Source: DLKC01 sp002478885 (GTDB taxonomy: Bacteria; Bacteroidota; Bacteroidia; Chitinophagales; Chitinophagaceae). Taken from it: DNA of 64,000 bases. The notes beneath the pieces were generated by a model, which saw only the letters and a program-made list of their open reading frames with translations, did no database searches and had not been told where the DNA came from. Numbering within the stretch: the stretch's first letter is position 1; each line of letters opens with the position of its first letter. The DNA lies in NCBI GenBank assembly GCA_046329585.1, contig JAXLUI010000002.1, positions 1,612,001 to 1,676,000 of the forward strand, read 5' to 3'. Position numbers and translations under genes: made by a program. Shown here in pieces: positions 17,507-26,943 of the stretch.

Positions 17507-19168
17507 ATGAAACTTCCCTACATTATTCTAGTCGATGATGATATACAGGTCTTGCGTGCTATACAGCGTGATATCAGGAACAAGTACCGTGATGAATACA
17601 AGATAGCCGCAACAGAATCAGCTATTGAAGCATTGGAACTCATCAAAGAGCTGAAGCTTAAAAACGAAGCGGTTGCTTTGTTTATTTCCGATCAGCGCAT
17701 GCCTGAAATGGAAGGTATTGCCTTTCTTGAGCTTGCTAACGAAATATTCCCCGATGCAAAAAAGGTATTGCTCACCGCATACTCCGATATTGAAGCAGCC
17801 ATCAAAGCGATCAACAATGTGAAACTCGACTATTACCTGCTGAAACCCTGGCACCCGGCAGAAGAAAAATTGTTCCCGGTTGTCAACGATCTGCTCGACG
17901 AGTGGCACGCGCTCTATAAACCCGACCATGAAGCAATACGCATTATCGGCTTTCAATGGTCGCCAAAATCTCACAAGGTAAAAGAGTTCCTTTCCGGCAA
18001 CCTCGTACCGTATGTATGGATAAACGTTGAAACCGATGCCGACGCTGAGAAATATTTAGTCAGCGCCAATGCATCCAGGTCCGATCTTCCATTGATCGTT
18101 TTAAAGGATGGAAATGCATTGACAGATCCTTCTTTAACAGCGCTTGCTTCCGCCGTTGGCTTACAGCAAAAAGCAAGCAAGGAAATGTATGATGTACTTA
18201 TTATCGGCGCAGGCCCTGCGGGGCTTGCAGCTTCGGTATATGGCTCCTGCGAAGGATTAAAGACTTTACTCATTGAGAGTAGCAATCCCGGCGGGCAAGC
18301 GAGCAGCAGTGCACGTATTGAAAACTATCTTGGCTTTCCGACCGGGCTTTCAGGGGCCGATCTTTCGCGCAGAGCCATCACCCAAACACTTCGTTTCGGA
18401 ACAGAAATACTCACGCCCATAGAAGTCAAAAGCATCACCGTAAAAGATGGTTATAAGATCACAGAATTAACCAACGGCTCATTCATACACAGTAAATCCA
18501 TCGTTATCGCAACCGGCGTTGCTTACAGGAAACTGGACATTCCCGGCATCGATAATTTCGCAGGCGCCGGTGTTTACTATGGCGCCGCATCTGTTGAAGC
18601 GCACGCATGCCGCAACGAACCAATTTATATTGTCGGCGGCGGCAACTCTGCCTGCCAGGCCGCATTGTATATGGCCAAGTTTGCCAGCGAAGTAAACATC
18701 GTAATCAGGCGCGATGCCCTGTCGCAGGTGGCTGCAAACTACCTCGTGGAAAACATCGGTAACACGCCGAACATCAGGATCATCACGCATACAGATGTGG
18801 TTGCATGTTCAGGCTCCACGATACTGGAAAATATTACTCTGCGAAATGCAAAAACCGGCGAAGAAACGATCGTACCCACCAAGGCATTGTTTATTTATAT
18901 CGGCACGAGGCCAGGTACCGATTGGCTGAATGACCTTGTGCTAAAAGATGAAAAAGGTTATATACTCTCCGGCAGCGATGTAGTAAAAGCACCCACTTAT
19001 AATACCACCTGGAAATTAAAACGAGAACCATTTTTACCCGAGACCAGCATCCCCGGAATTTTCGCCACGGGCGATGTACGTTATGGTGCAATGACGGGCA
19101 TCTCGGCCGCGGTAGGCGAAGGTTCCATGGCCATTCGCTTTGTAAGAAAATATTTACAGGAGATGTAG
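17507..19168 (+). CDS. Response regulator fused to thioredoxin-reductase-like flavoprotein
   Basis: A 553-residue fusion. The receiver domain (about 1-125) has acidic DDD, the phospho-acceptor Asp in FISDQRMPEMEG, LTAYSD and the lysine in LLKPW. A glutaredoxin-like region follows (about 140-215, WSPKSHKVKEFL) and then a TrxR-like FAD/NAD(P)H oxidoreductase (about 225-550) with GAGPAGLAASVY, GGGNSACQAAL and a C-terminal FATGDVR. The redox-active CxxC of true thioredoxin reductase is missing: the equivalent stretch reads GVYYGAASVEA. The thioredoxin-like region also has no CxxC. It may be a redox- or NAD(P)H-sensing output controlled by phosphorylation. Confidence 0.88.
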   Translation: MKLPYIILVDDDIQVLRAIQRDIRNKYRDEYKIAATESAIEALELIKELKLKNEAVALFISDQRMPEMEGIAFLELANEIFPDAKKVLLTAYSDIEAAIKAINNVKLDYYLLKPWHPAEEKLFPVVNDLLDEWHALYKPDHEAIRIIGFQWSPKSHKVKEFLSGNLVPYVWINVETDADAEKYLVSANASRSDLPLIVLKDGNALTDPSLTALASAVGLQQKASKEMYDVLIIGAGPAGLAASVYGSCEGLKTLLIESSNPGGQASSSARIENYLGFPTGLSGADLSRRAITQTLRFGTEILTPIEVKSITVKDGYKITELTNGSFIHSKSIVIATGVAYRKLDIPGIDNFAGAGVYYGAASVEAHACRNEPIYIVGGGNSACQAALYMAKFASEVNIVIRRDALSQVAANYLVENIGNTPNIRIITHTDVVACSGSTILENITLRNAKTGEETIVPTKALFIYIGTRPGTDWLNDLVLKDEKGYILSGSDVVKAPTYNTTWKLKREPFLPETSIPGIFATGDVRYGAMTGISAAVGEGSMAIRFVRKYLQEM

Positions 19169-19216
19169 CCGGGCAGAAGCATTCCATGGCATCATCGTTG
19201 TGTCACTCACTTATAC
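19169..19216 (+). repeat. Dispersed repeat, single arm (TTGTGTCACTCAC subtype)
   Basis: GCCGGGC outer end immediately after the stop codon, CATGGCATC, then GTTGTGTCACTCACTT. The core has C-to-T and G-to-A changes that keep the dyad (GTG/CAC in place of GCG/CGC). Confidence 0.75.
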
Positions 19217-19258
19217 GTTCACCAAATTGGCGGCAATTAATTGTTCATTATAATAACC

Positions 19259-19561
19259 ATGATTTACTTCACACAATTGGTCTACATTTTAGAAGGGCAG
19301 GAAAATATTTTCGACCAGTTTGAAGCGGTCGCCATCCCGGCTATTTCAAAATACAATGGCAAACTGTTGCTCCGGTTACGACCATCAGCAGCGGATTATA
19401 TCGAAAGCAACATTGAACTGCCTTACGAAATTCATTTTGTTGAATTTGAAACAGAAAATGATTTTACCCGTTTTATGGAGGATGAGGGAAGAAAGCAATT
19501 TCTGCACCTGAAAGAACAATCGATAAAATCGGTTGTGCTGATAAAAGGTACGAAGCTGTAA
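19259..19561 (+). CDS. DUF1330-like small protein
   Basis: A 100-residue protein when started at MIYFTQLVYILEGQ (the frame extends six codons upstream). It looks like a ferredoxin-like alpha-beta dimeric barrel of the DUF1330 type: YFTQLVYI strand, AIPAISKYNGKLLLR, FVEFETENDFTRFM and a final IKSVVLIKG strand. The role is unknown. It may be a third gene of the kinase/flavoprotein group, but a repeat arm sits between them. Confidence 0.65.
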   Translation: MIYFTQLVYILEGQENIFDQFEAVAIPAISKYNGKLLLRLRPSAADYIESNIELPYEIHFVEFETENDFTRFMEDEGRKQFLHLKEQSIKSVVLIKGTKL

Positions 19562-19665
19562 AAATGATTGCACACCGGTATTTTATAAACCGAACAAAAA
19601 CAATCTCTGCATACAACGAAAGCGGCAAACACTATTTCAAGTTGCTGTTGAACACTGTATCAACA

Positions 19666-19711
19666 GCACAAGAGTGCGACGCAAGAGCCGATGCCATGAA
19701 AATCTGCAGCC
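19666..19711 (-). repeat. Dispersed repeat, single arm (orientation B, near-consensus)
   Basis: The core GCACAAGAGTGCGACGCAAG is followed by AGCCGATGCCATGAAAATC and TGCAGCC. The 40 bp are nearly identical to the right arm of the pair at 25923, which shows recent spread or gene conversion. The rest of the 250-bp gap before the convergent regulator gene shows nothing else. Confidence 0.88.
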
Positions 19712-19811
19712 TGCTAACAAAACATTGCTGTCCGTTTAAAAGCATTTATTGTAAAAAAAATGCATAACCTGCCTTGACGCGAAATGATAAATGCGAGTTA
19801 ATACTACATAA

Positions 19812-20492
19812 CTAAATGAGCCCCTTTTTGTAAGCGATGCGCATGGCCTGCGCCTTGCTGTTTACATGAAGTTTCTGATAAATATTAGCGATATGCTTAC
19901 GCACCGTGAGCACACTTATGCCTGTAATATCTGCAATGCGTTTGGCATCGTACCCTGTAATTGTATACTGAAGTATCTCCTTTTCTCTTTGCGACAGCAC
20001 TGAAGTAATGGCATCGCTGCCTTGTTGCCTGGAGACTTCGGGCAGCGAAGCTTTACTGAGCAAATCCATTGCCTTTCTGGCAATTGCGGCACTCATGGGT
20101 GCTCCTCCATATATCATAATACTCGTGATTGCATTATACAGGGCTTCAGCATTTTCATCTTTCAAAAGATAGCCGCTTGCGCCGGCCTTTATTGCTTCGA
20201 ATATCTTATCATCATCATCGAAAATAGTGAGCACAATAAAAAAAAGGTCAGGATAAAGAGGCTTAGCCAAGCTGATCGCTTGTATTCCATCCATTTCCGG
20301 CATTTCAATATCCATAAAAATCACTTGTGGCATTTTTCCCAATGGCAACCCGTTTAACTGGTTTAGACAATCCTTTCCGTTTACAGCCGAGAAACAAAGA
20401 TTCAGGTCATTAAACTGTTTAATTTTATTACCGATGGTGTTCCGGTTAATAGCTTTGTCGTCAACTATGCCTATGCGAATGCTTGTATTCAT
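19812..20492 (-). CDS. NarL/FixJ-family response regulator
   Basis: A 226-residue protein when started at MNTSIRIGIVDDK. The receiver domain (about 1-125) has VDDK, the phospho-acceptor Asp in VIFMDIEMPEMDG and the lysine in YLLKDENA. A LuxR-type helix-turn-helix lies at about 160-226 (LSQREKEILQY, GISVLTVRKHIANIYQKL). It is 54 bp downstream of its HisKA_3 kinase on the same strand and is surely the partner. The targets are unknown. Confidence 0.93.
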   Translation of the reverse strand: MNTSIRIGIVDDKAINRNTIGNKIKQFNDLNLCFSAVNGKDCLNQLNGLPLGKMPQVIFMDIEMPEMDGIQAISLAKPLYPDLFFIVLTIFDDDDKIFEAIKAGASGYLLKDENAEALYNAITSIMIYGGAPMSAAIARKAMDLLSKASLPEVSRQQGSDAITSVLSQREKEILQYTITGYDAKRIADITGISVLTVRKHIANIYQKLHVNSKAQAMRIAYKKGLI

Positions 20493-20546
20493 AATAATGA
20501 TATGCCGCAATTTGGGTTATTGCACCTGTTTCCACAATACCTAATT

Positions 20547-22523
20547 TTATGTAGTTTGTTTGAGCATAATTTCAGTGCCCTTATCTTTTTCCGAATGCAC
20601 GGCGAGCAACAAACCAGCTTCTTCAGCCCTTGCCTTCATGTTGATCATTCCATTGCCATGATTGCCGGCAAGTTCATCGAATCCCGAACCATCATCATTG
20701 ATGGCAATACTTATGTGTTCATTGCTGCAGATAGTGATGCTGATATTTTTAGCATTGCTATGTTTAAGCGCATTGTGTACCGCCTCCTGCATAATGCGGA
20801 AAATATTAAGTGCCTTGCGCGATGGAATAACAATATCTTCTTCGATTTGCTCGTTGATGTTGATATTGATACCGGGGTAACTGGGTTGCAGCTTTCCGGT
20901 GTAATTTTTAAACCTGTCACTTAATCCTGTTATGGTGATATTTTCCTTATTTAATACCCAGATAGTATCCCTTAATGAATTGATGATCTCCTGTGAGTGC
21001 TGGCGCAAATGATCGAGATGTAAATGTGCCGCTTCATCACTCTTCCCGGTTATTTTGTCTACATCATCTCTTATTGCGGTTGCATAGGCACCAATATTAT
21101 CGTGCAGGTCTGCTGCAATACGTTTGCGTTCTTTTTCTTCAGCCTCGAGAATTGATTGCACTGCCATGTTCTTTTCTTCTTCCACTGCAATTCTCAGTTT
21201 TTCCTGCTGTGCCCGGCGCTGGTTGCGGAATACCAGCAGGCCAATTATGCCCGCCATCACGATAAATCCAATAGACCCATAAAGCATTGTATTGCGGCGG
21301 GTAAGCTGTAATTCCTGCTCAAGGATCGTTTTTTCTTTTTCCTGTACATCATATTTTGCCTGCATTTCTGCAATCGCCTCGGTGCTGTTCATAGCGGCCA
21401 CACTGTCTTTCAATGTTATAATATTTTCCAATGCTTCCGTGTACCCTTTTGTATCGCCGCTTTGTTTCAGGTAGCCGGCCAATGGCACATAATACGCCAG
21501 TCGTGTTGCGGCATCGTTATTCATAGCAATGCTACCTTCTTTTTTTTCTTTTTTCAATTCTCCGCTCACCAGGAATTTGCGGCACAGGTCGATGGCTTTC
21601 TGCAGTTGGCCGGTATTGGCATAAAAGTCCGCGATTTGAATATTATCATCCACTACAAAGCCTTCCTGCTGGTTCAGCTTTTTGCGGGTATTGATCATAT
21701 TCATCAGCGCTTCTTCGGCAGCAGTATACTTTCCCTGGTCGGTAAGTATAGCCGATTGCAGACGGTAAGCGCCAACCAACCGATCAATATATTCGCCCTT
21801 TGTGCAGAGATCAATTCCTTTTTGCAAAAAGTAAAGCGCTGAATCAGGCAGCCCGGATTTGTTATACAGGCTGGCCCTTGTAACATAGATTGAACCTATC
21901 CGCCCGGGCATAAGCGTAAGGCCCTGTATATATTGCAAAGCCTTATCATTCCATTTTATCCCTTCCTTGATCTCATTGCGTGCACTTGCAATAAAACCAA
22001 TGGTATTGCAGATCTGTGCCAGGTGTAATGTATCTTTGTATTCTTCTGCATAAGGTATCAACTTGTACAAATTATCAAGGCACTCTTGCATACGGCTTTC
22101 ACTACCCAATGCGACTGATTTAATTATGGAAAATTTGAAATACACCTGGCGATAGTCTTTGTCACGCATATCGCATTTGGGTATCTCCGCTTCTGTTATG
22201 GCAAAAACACTGTCCATCCAACCCCACTGTATATAATCGTATGCCAGTATCAATTGTGCCTGGCTTTTCAGCAGGTTATTGTTTAATGGCGCAGCAAGCT
22301 GAATTGCAACTGCGGCATATTTACTTAAACTGTCATGGCAAATATTGTAATACTCATCTGTATACGCGATAATAGCACGTAGTTTATCGTCTGCGGTATT
22401 GGCGGAGTGAATATACCTGTTCAGGCTGTCACCTTTTTTAGTTTGCGCATGCAGGTTTGTTGCTTGCAGCATAAGCAAGACAAAGAGCATGTGTAACAGG
22501 TTTGGCTTTATTCCAACAATCAT
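20547..22523 (-). CDS. TPR sensor histidine kinase (HisKA_3/NarX-type)
   Basis: A 658-residue kinase with an N-terminal signal peptide ending near HAQ, TPR-like periplasmic helices (about 40-370), a coiled coil, one transmembrane segment (about 412-432, LYGSIGFIVMAGIIGLLVF) and a cytoplasmic kinase. The HisKA_3 motif is KRIAADLHDNIG (His about 474), and the HATPase begins IMQEAVHNALKHS with DDGSGFD and GNGMINM. Such TPR-HisKA_3 kinases are abundant in Bacteroidota. Operon with the NarL-type regulator downstream. Confidence 0.93.
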   Translation of the reverse strand: MIVGIKPNLLHMLFVLLMLQATNLHAQTKKGDSLNRYIHSANTADDKLRAIIAYTDEYYNICHDSLSKYAAVAIQLAAPLNNNLLKSQAQLILAYDYIQWGWMDSVFAITEAEIPKCDMRDKDYRQVYFKFSIIKSVALGSESRMQECLDNLYKLIPYAEEYKDTLHLAQICNTIGFIASARNEIKEGIKWNDKALQYIQGLTLMPGRIGSIYVTRASLYNKSGLPDSALYFLQKGIDLCTKGEYIDRLVGAYRLQSAILTDQGKYTAAEEALMNMINTRKKLNQQEGFVVDDNIQIADFYANTGQLQKAIDLCRKFLVSGELKKEKKEGSIAMNNDAATRLAYYVPLAGYLKQSGDTKGYTEALENIITLKDSVAAMNSTEAIAEMQAKYDVQEKEKTILEQELQLTRRNTMLYGSIGFIVMAGIIGLLVFRNQRRAQQEKLRIAVEEEKNMAVQSILEAEEKERKRIAADLHDNIGAYATAIRDDVDKITGKSDEAAHLHLDHLRQHSQEIINSLRDTIWVLNKENITITGLSDRFKNYTGKLQPSYPGINININEQIEEDIVIPSRKALNIFRIMQEAVHNALKHSNAKNISITICSNEHISIAINDDGSGFDELAGNHGNGMINMKARAEEAGLLLAVHSEKDKGTEIMLKQTT

Positions 22524-22610
22524 TATTAAATATATGTTTTTTCTGCAACCGGTAATTTACCAGTTGTACCGCTATTTTACTACAGGTTTTGAAGTATATA
22601 TTTTTTGTAG

Positions 22611-22660
22611 CCCTGCTCCAAACCCTGGAGCTTCTTCGTTGCGTCGCACACTTCAACAGC
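22611..22660 (+). repeat. Dispersed repeat, single arm in a divergent gap
   Basis: The core CGTTGCGTCGCACACTTCAA lies at about 22638-22657. The 434-bp gap between the kinase start and the next gene otherwise holds only AT-rich sequence and short palindromes (CCTGCTCCAAACCCTGGAGC at 22613). No gene is evident. Confidence 0.8.
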
Positions 22661-22957
22661 ATAACATTACCCCGGCAATAACATTCAGTTTATTACGGCA
22701 GGCGATACATTACTCCTTTATCTAAAACAAGATCACTGTTTAGCATTACGAGCCCTGGAACAACAACTGGCCTATTGAAAGCAGCCCCAGTATAGCCCAA
22801 CGAAAACTGCGTTTGCTAGTCGGTGGGGGAATTGGAAACTCATTCTCCACCTATTTCTCACTACTACAAATTGAGTATTTCACAGGTGTTGTCTTTATGC
22901 AATTTTTGGCAAGTAAAAATTACAACACATTATGCTATCACAATTAAATACCATTTT

Positions 22958-25741
22958 ATGAAGATTTCAACACTACTCGTGATTCCGCTACTCTTCTGCT
23001 TACCATTTACAAGGGCATACGCAACAGAAACCGAACCCAACAACACCCGCAATACAGCCAACATCCTGGCTTTGAATGGCAGCAACACCGGGTCTATCGG
23101 CGTATCAGACGATGAGGATTGGTGGAGCGTGACCACCAATGCAAATGGCCAGTTGAATATTACTATGGCTATTTCAAATTCCATAAATATGCGCTGCCAG
23201 CTTTACGACAACGACGGCGTTACACTGCTTGCATCGGACTACACTTCGGGGACCAAAACATTTTCACAAGACGGGCTCTCTGCCGGAATATATTATCTGC
23301 GCGTTTATTCATTTTATTCCGGGCAATTACCAGCTTATACAATTTCCAATACACTAACCTTACCAGCCCAGGCAAATGATGCAGAACCCAATGGCAGCAC
23401 CACACAGGCAAAAACACTTGCGGTTAACAACAGTGCCACAGGGCAGATAGGTTATTATTACAACCTTCAAAGAGACAGCTCAGACTGGTATAAAGTAACG
23501 ACCAACGCTGATGGCAGGTTAAGACTCACGGTAACCTCGCACAATGCCCAGGCAGTCTACGCCTATCTCTACGACAATGACGGATTAACACTTCTCGAAG
23601 ACGGATATACAAGCGGAACGGCGGCAGTTGTAAATAAAGACGGGCTTGCCGCAGGAACCTATTATGTGCGCATCAAAGCCTTTTACTCCACCGGGTTTGC
23701 TCCCTATACACTCGCCGACAGTTTGTTTACCCCGGCTCAAGCCAATGACAAAGAACCCAATGGCAGTAGCGCGCAGGCAAAGACCCTTACGTTGAACAGC
23801 AGCACTACAGGACATGTGGGCTACTTTTACAGCCTGCAACGTGATAGCGCCGACTGGTATAAAGTAACAACCAGCGCTGATGGCAGGCTGAGGCTCACGG
23901 TAACTACGCACAATGCCCAGGCAGTCTACGCTTATCTCTACGACAATGACGGACTAACCCTTCTCGAAGACGGATATACAAGCGGAACGGCTGCAGTTGT
24001 AAATAAAGACGGGCTTGCCGCAGGAACCTATTATGTACGCATTAAAGCTTTTTACGCTACCGGGTTTGCGCCTTATACACTTGCCGACAGTTTGTTTATT
24101 CCGGCTCAAACCAATGACCCAGAACCCAATAATAGCGCAGCGCAGGCAGTCACACTGCCGCTGGCGGGAAGCAGGGATGGGCATGTTGGCTACTATTACA
24201 ACAATACAAGAGATACATCAGACTGGTATAAGCTTACCACCAATGCCGATGGAATGATCAGTGTAACCATTCAGTCAAACAACGGCAAAAGTATTTATGC
24301 TTATATCTATGACAACGACGGCACCAGGCTTTTTGAATCGGGTTACACTTCTTCCTCCAAAACACTGCAAGTAGATGGCCTTAAACCGGGAACATATTAC
24401 TTGCGCATTAACTCATTTTACAATTACGATTGGGTTCCTTACACTTTAAGTAATACACTTACCACTTATACCAATGCAGATGATGCAGCAGCCGAGCCCA
24501 ATGAATATTATTCCCAGGCCAGGACCATACCTGCAAACGGATCTGTTACCGGACACGTAAATTTTTATTATAACGGACAAAAAGATGTAGAAGACCGCTG
24601 GAAAATAAATTATACCGGCAGCGGCAATATGACACTGGTATTTAACCAGGAGAACAGGTTGAATGCCGGTTCTGCCACATCGGTCTATTTCAGGGTTTAT
24701 AAAGACAGCAACGCAGCACCTATTGCGGGCAGTTATTACAGCGCCAACAGCACAACACTCAATCTCACAGGACTTGCGCAGGGTTATTACTATATCCGGG
24801 TATATACCTTTTATGGCACGGAATTAACCTACTTTAGTTCTTATAGTATTACTGCAAACTTCGATCAAACAAACATCGCTTCCATTACCCAACTTGCTCC
24901 GGTAGCGGGCAGTAATTGCAACGATAACAGGATCCGTTTCCAATGCAGTGGCAGCCAGCCTCCCTACAAAGTTCAGCTCTACCGGTTTGGAATAGCTTAT
25001 GGCAGCCCGCTAGTGATAACAAATACCAGCACGTTTAACATTAACAACCTGCCTCCTGGTAAATATTATGCAACCGTCTTTGGCGACGGAGCAACAGCAG
25101 CAGCATTTGGCACCAGCAGTTCACGCGATGTAGTGCCTCCGCCAACGAGCACTGCTGTGAGCAATATAACGACGACCTCCGCAAGGGTGAGTTGGATATC
25201 CCTTCCTGCGTGCATCAAAGGGTTTTCGCTCCAGTGGAGAATTCTGAATAGTGCCAGCAACTGGTCACAGAAAAAATTACCGGCTTCTGCTACACAAACC
25301 AATTTAACCGGTTTGTTACCAGATACTGCATACGAATGGCGTATTGCTTCGGCCGATACCGGAAGCAGCCAGGAAGTTGTTGCGCTCAGTTCATATATCA
25401 CCGACACATTTAATACGGCAGCCGTGTCAGGCATCGCTGCAGTTAACAACAGCAGCAGTAAAAACGAAATTTCAATAGTAGGTAGCAATGTTGTAAAAAT
25501 ATTTCCAAACCCGGCCGTATCACAGTTTCAATTGCAGACCGGAATAAAAGCAGATGGAACAGTGTCGCTTGTTTTATTCGATATAAATGGTGTTCCACAA
25601 TGGCGCAGCAACGTGCAGCCAAACCAATTAAATGGATACCAGGTTAACACAACCAGACTTGCTGCCGGTACTTACCTGTTACAGTTGAAAGACAAAAGCA
25701 ATAAATTATTAGCGACTGAAAAAATAGTCATACAACGCTAG
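22958..25741 (+). CDS. T9SS-secreted protein with PPC-like repeats and FN3 domain
   Basis: The start at MKISTLLVIPLLF gives a clean signal peptide (cleavage near AYA) and about 927 residues; the frame is open for 45 codons before it. Five PPC-like beta domains occupy about 25-640, three of them with the motif DWYKVTT / YLYDNDGLTLLEDGY / AGTYYVRIKAFY. Two are almost identical in DNA (369-bp period). A fibronectin type III-like domain follows (about 735-830), and the last 80 residues are a type A T9SS sorting domain (KIFPNPA, LFDINGVP, AGTYLLQLKD). It is exported and probably surface-bound. No catalytic domain was found. Confidence 0.88.
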   Translation: MKISTLLVIPLLFCLPFTRAYATETEPNNTRNTANILALNGSNTGSIGVSDDEDWWSVTTNANGQLNITMAISNSINMRCQLYDNDGVTLLASDYTSGTKTFSQDGLSAGIYYLRVYSFYSGQLPAYTISNTLTLPAQANDAEPNGSTTQAKTLAVNNSATGQIGYYYNLQRDSSDWYKVTTNADGRLRLTVTSHNAQAVYAYLYDNDGLTLLEDGYTSGTAAVVNKDGLAAGTYYVRIKAFYSTGFAPYTLADSLFTPAQANDKEPNGSSAQAKTLTLNSSTTGHVGYFYSLQRDSADWYKVTTSADGRLRLTVTTHNAQAVYAYLYDNDGLTLLEDGYTSGTAAVVNKDGLAAGTYYVRIKAFYATGFAPYTLADSLFIPAQTNDPEPNNSAAQAVTLPLAGSRDGHVGYYYNNTRDTSDWYKLTTNADGMISVTIQSNNGKSIYAYIYDNDGTRLFESGYTSSSKTLQVDGLKPGTYYLRINSFYNYDWVPYTLSNTLTTYTNADDAAAEPNEYYSQARTIPANGSVTGHVNFYYNGQKDVEDRWKINYTGSGNMTLVFNQENRLNAGSATSVYFRVYKDSNAAPIAGSYYSANSTTLNLTGLAQGYYYIRVYTFYGTELTYFSSYSITANFDQTNIASITQLAPVAGSNCNDNRIRFQCSGSQPPYKVQLYRFGIAYGSPLVITNTSTFNINNLPPGKYYATVFGDGATAAAFGTSSSRDVVPPPTSTAVSNITTTSARVSWISLPACIKGFSLQWRILNSASNWSQKKLPASATQTNLTGLLPDTAYEWRIASADTGSSQEVVALSSYITDTFNTAAVSGIAAVNNSSSKNEISIVGSNVVKIFPNPAVSQFQLQTGIKADGTVSLVLFDINGVPQWRSNVQPNQLNGYQVNTTRLAAGTYLLQLKDKSNKLLATEKIVIQR

Positions 25742-25754
25742 TAAACAACGCAGT

Positions 25755-25788
25755 TAAAAAAGTCCCCTTAACCGGGGACTTTTTTTGT
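25755..25788 (+). terminator. Rho-independent terminator of the T9SS gene
   Basis: The stem AAAAGTCCCC / GGGGACTTTT has a 6-nt loop and is followed by a T run, 14 bp after the stop codon. Confidence 0.88.
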
Positions 25789-25811
25789 TCTACTGATTCT
25801 ATGTACCCAGC

Positions 25812-25975
25812 TTCACAAACGCCCATGAAACATCGTTGCGTCGCACTCTTGTACTGTTGGCTGCTGATTCGGCAGAGGTGAAACATACACAACTGACTTT
25901 TACTGTTGCTATTTTGCAAATTGCACAAGAGTGCGACGCAAGAGCCGATGCCATGAAAATCTGCAGCCGGCCAAC
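25812..25975. repeat. Dispersed repeat, paired inverted arms
   Basis: The left arm CATCGTTGCGTCGCACTCTT (25831-25850) and the right arm GCACAAGAGTGCGACGCAAG (25923-25942) are inverted and about 70 bp apart. The outer segments (CATGAAACATCG left, CGATGCCATGAAAATC right) also pair. A transcript could form a long hairpin. It is the best-preserved pair in the window. Confidence 0.88.
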
Positions 25976-26024
25976 AAAACATTCCTTATTTTGAAATACA
26001 TTTACCGGCATCAAATGAACCGCT

Positions 26025-26942
26025 ATGCCAGACCTTGGTTTTGTAAGCGCTATTCTTGCCGACAATAGTTTTGAAGAAGTTGTGGACTTCGCCGCAGCCA
26101 ACAATTTTAAGTGCTTGGAAATGATGTGCTGGCCGAAAGGCAAAGCAGAAAGGCGTTATGCGGGTGTTACGCACATTGATGTTAACGCGCTTACCAAAAG
26201 CGATGTGGCGCGTATAAAAGATTACCTGCAACAGAAACATATTTACATTTCCGGGCTTGGCTATTATCCCAACCCGCTGACGGACGATGCATCCCAGGCG
26301 AAGGTTTTTCTCGATCACATAAAAAAGATCATTAAAGCTGCCGTGCTGTTGAATGTGCCTGTAGTGAATACTTTTATCGGCCGTGAACACACGAAGAGCA
26401 TTGATGATAATTTTAAAACATTCCTGAAGCGCTGGCCAGCTGTGATAAAATTCGCAGAAGACAATGGCATAAAGATCGGCATAGAAAACTGCCCGATGTA
26501 TTTTACCAAAGATGAATGGCCGGGTGGAAAGAACCTCGCTATTAATCCTGCAATATGGAGTCGTATATTTGACGCTGTTCCCTCAAAAAACTTTGGATTG
26601 AATTATGATCCTTCACACATGATCTGGCAACAGATGGACCCGATTCAGCCGATCTATGATTTTAAGGAGCGCATACATCATGTGCATTTAAAAGATGCAA
26701 AGCTTTATAAAAACAAACTGGACAAAGTGGGTATTATGGCGCATCCACTGGAATATCACTCACCAAAGCTTCCCGGCCTTGGCGATGTGAATTGGAATCA
26801 TTTTTTCACTGCACTTACCGATATAAGGTACACCGGCCCTGTTTGTATTGAAGTGGAGGACAAAGCATTTGAAGGTTCAGAAGCATCGATACATAAGGCC
26901 ATACTTACCGCAAGAAACTATTTGAATCAATTTATCGCATAG
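26025..26942 (+). CDS. Sugar phosphate isomerase/epimerase-like TIM-barrel protein
   Basis: A 305-residue AP-endonuclease-2-type TIM barrel. It has metal-ligand segments (FGLNYDPSHMIWQ, the HHVHLKD strand, GDVNWNHF, VCIEVEDKAF) and an early GFVSAILADNSFEEVVDFA. The enzyme probably isomerises or epimerises a sugar or sugar acid. It is the first gene of a tight three-gene operon with a sulfotransferase-like gene (1 bp apart) and a class IV aminotransferase. Confidence 0.85.
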   Translation: MPDLGFVSAILADNSFEEVVDFAAANNFKCLEMMCWPKGKAERRYAGVTHIDVNALTKSDVARIKDYLQQKHIYISGLGYYPNPLTDDASQAKVFLDHIKKIIKAAVLLNVPVVNTFIGREHTKSIDDNFKTFLKRWPAVIKFAEDNGIKIGIENCPMYFTKDEWPGGKNLAINPAIWSRIFDAVPSKNFGLNYDPSHMIWQQMDPIQPIYDFKERIHHVHLKDAKLYKNKLDKVGIMAHPLEYHSPKLPGLGDVNWNHFFTALTDIRYTGPVCIEVEDKAFEGSEASIHKAILTARNYLNQFIA

Positions 26943-26943
26943 C

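Noticed and set aside
19564..19767. 67-residue open frame after the DUF1330-like gene
   Set aside because: It overlaps the repeat arm at 19666 and the translated sequence is low in protein character; similar frames appear at other repeat copies.
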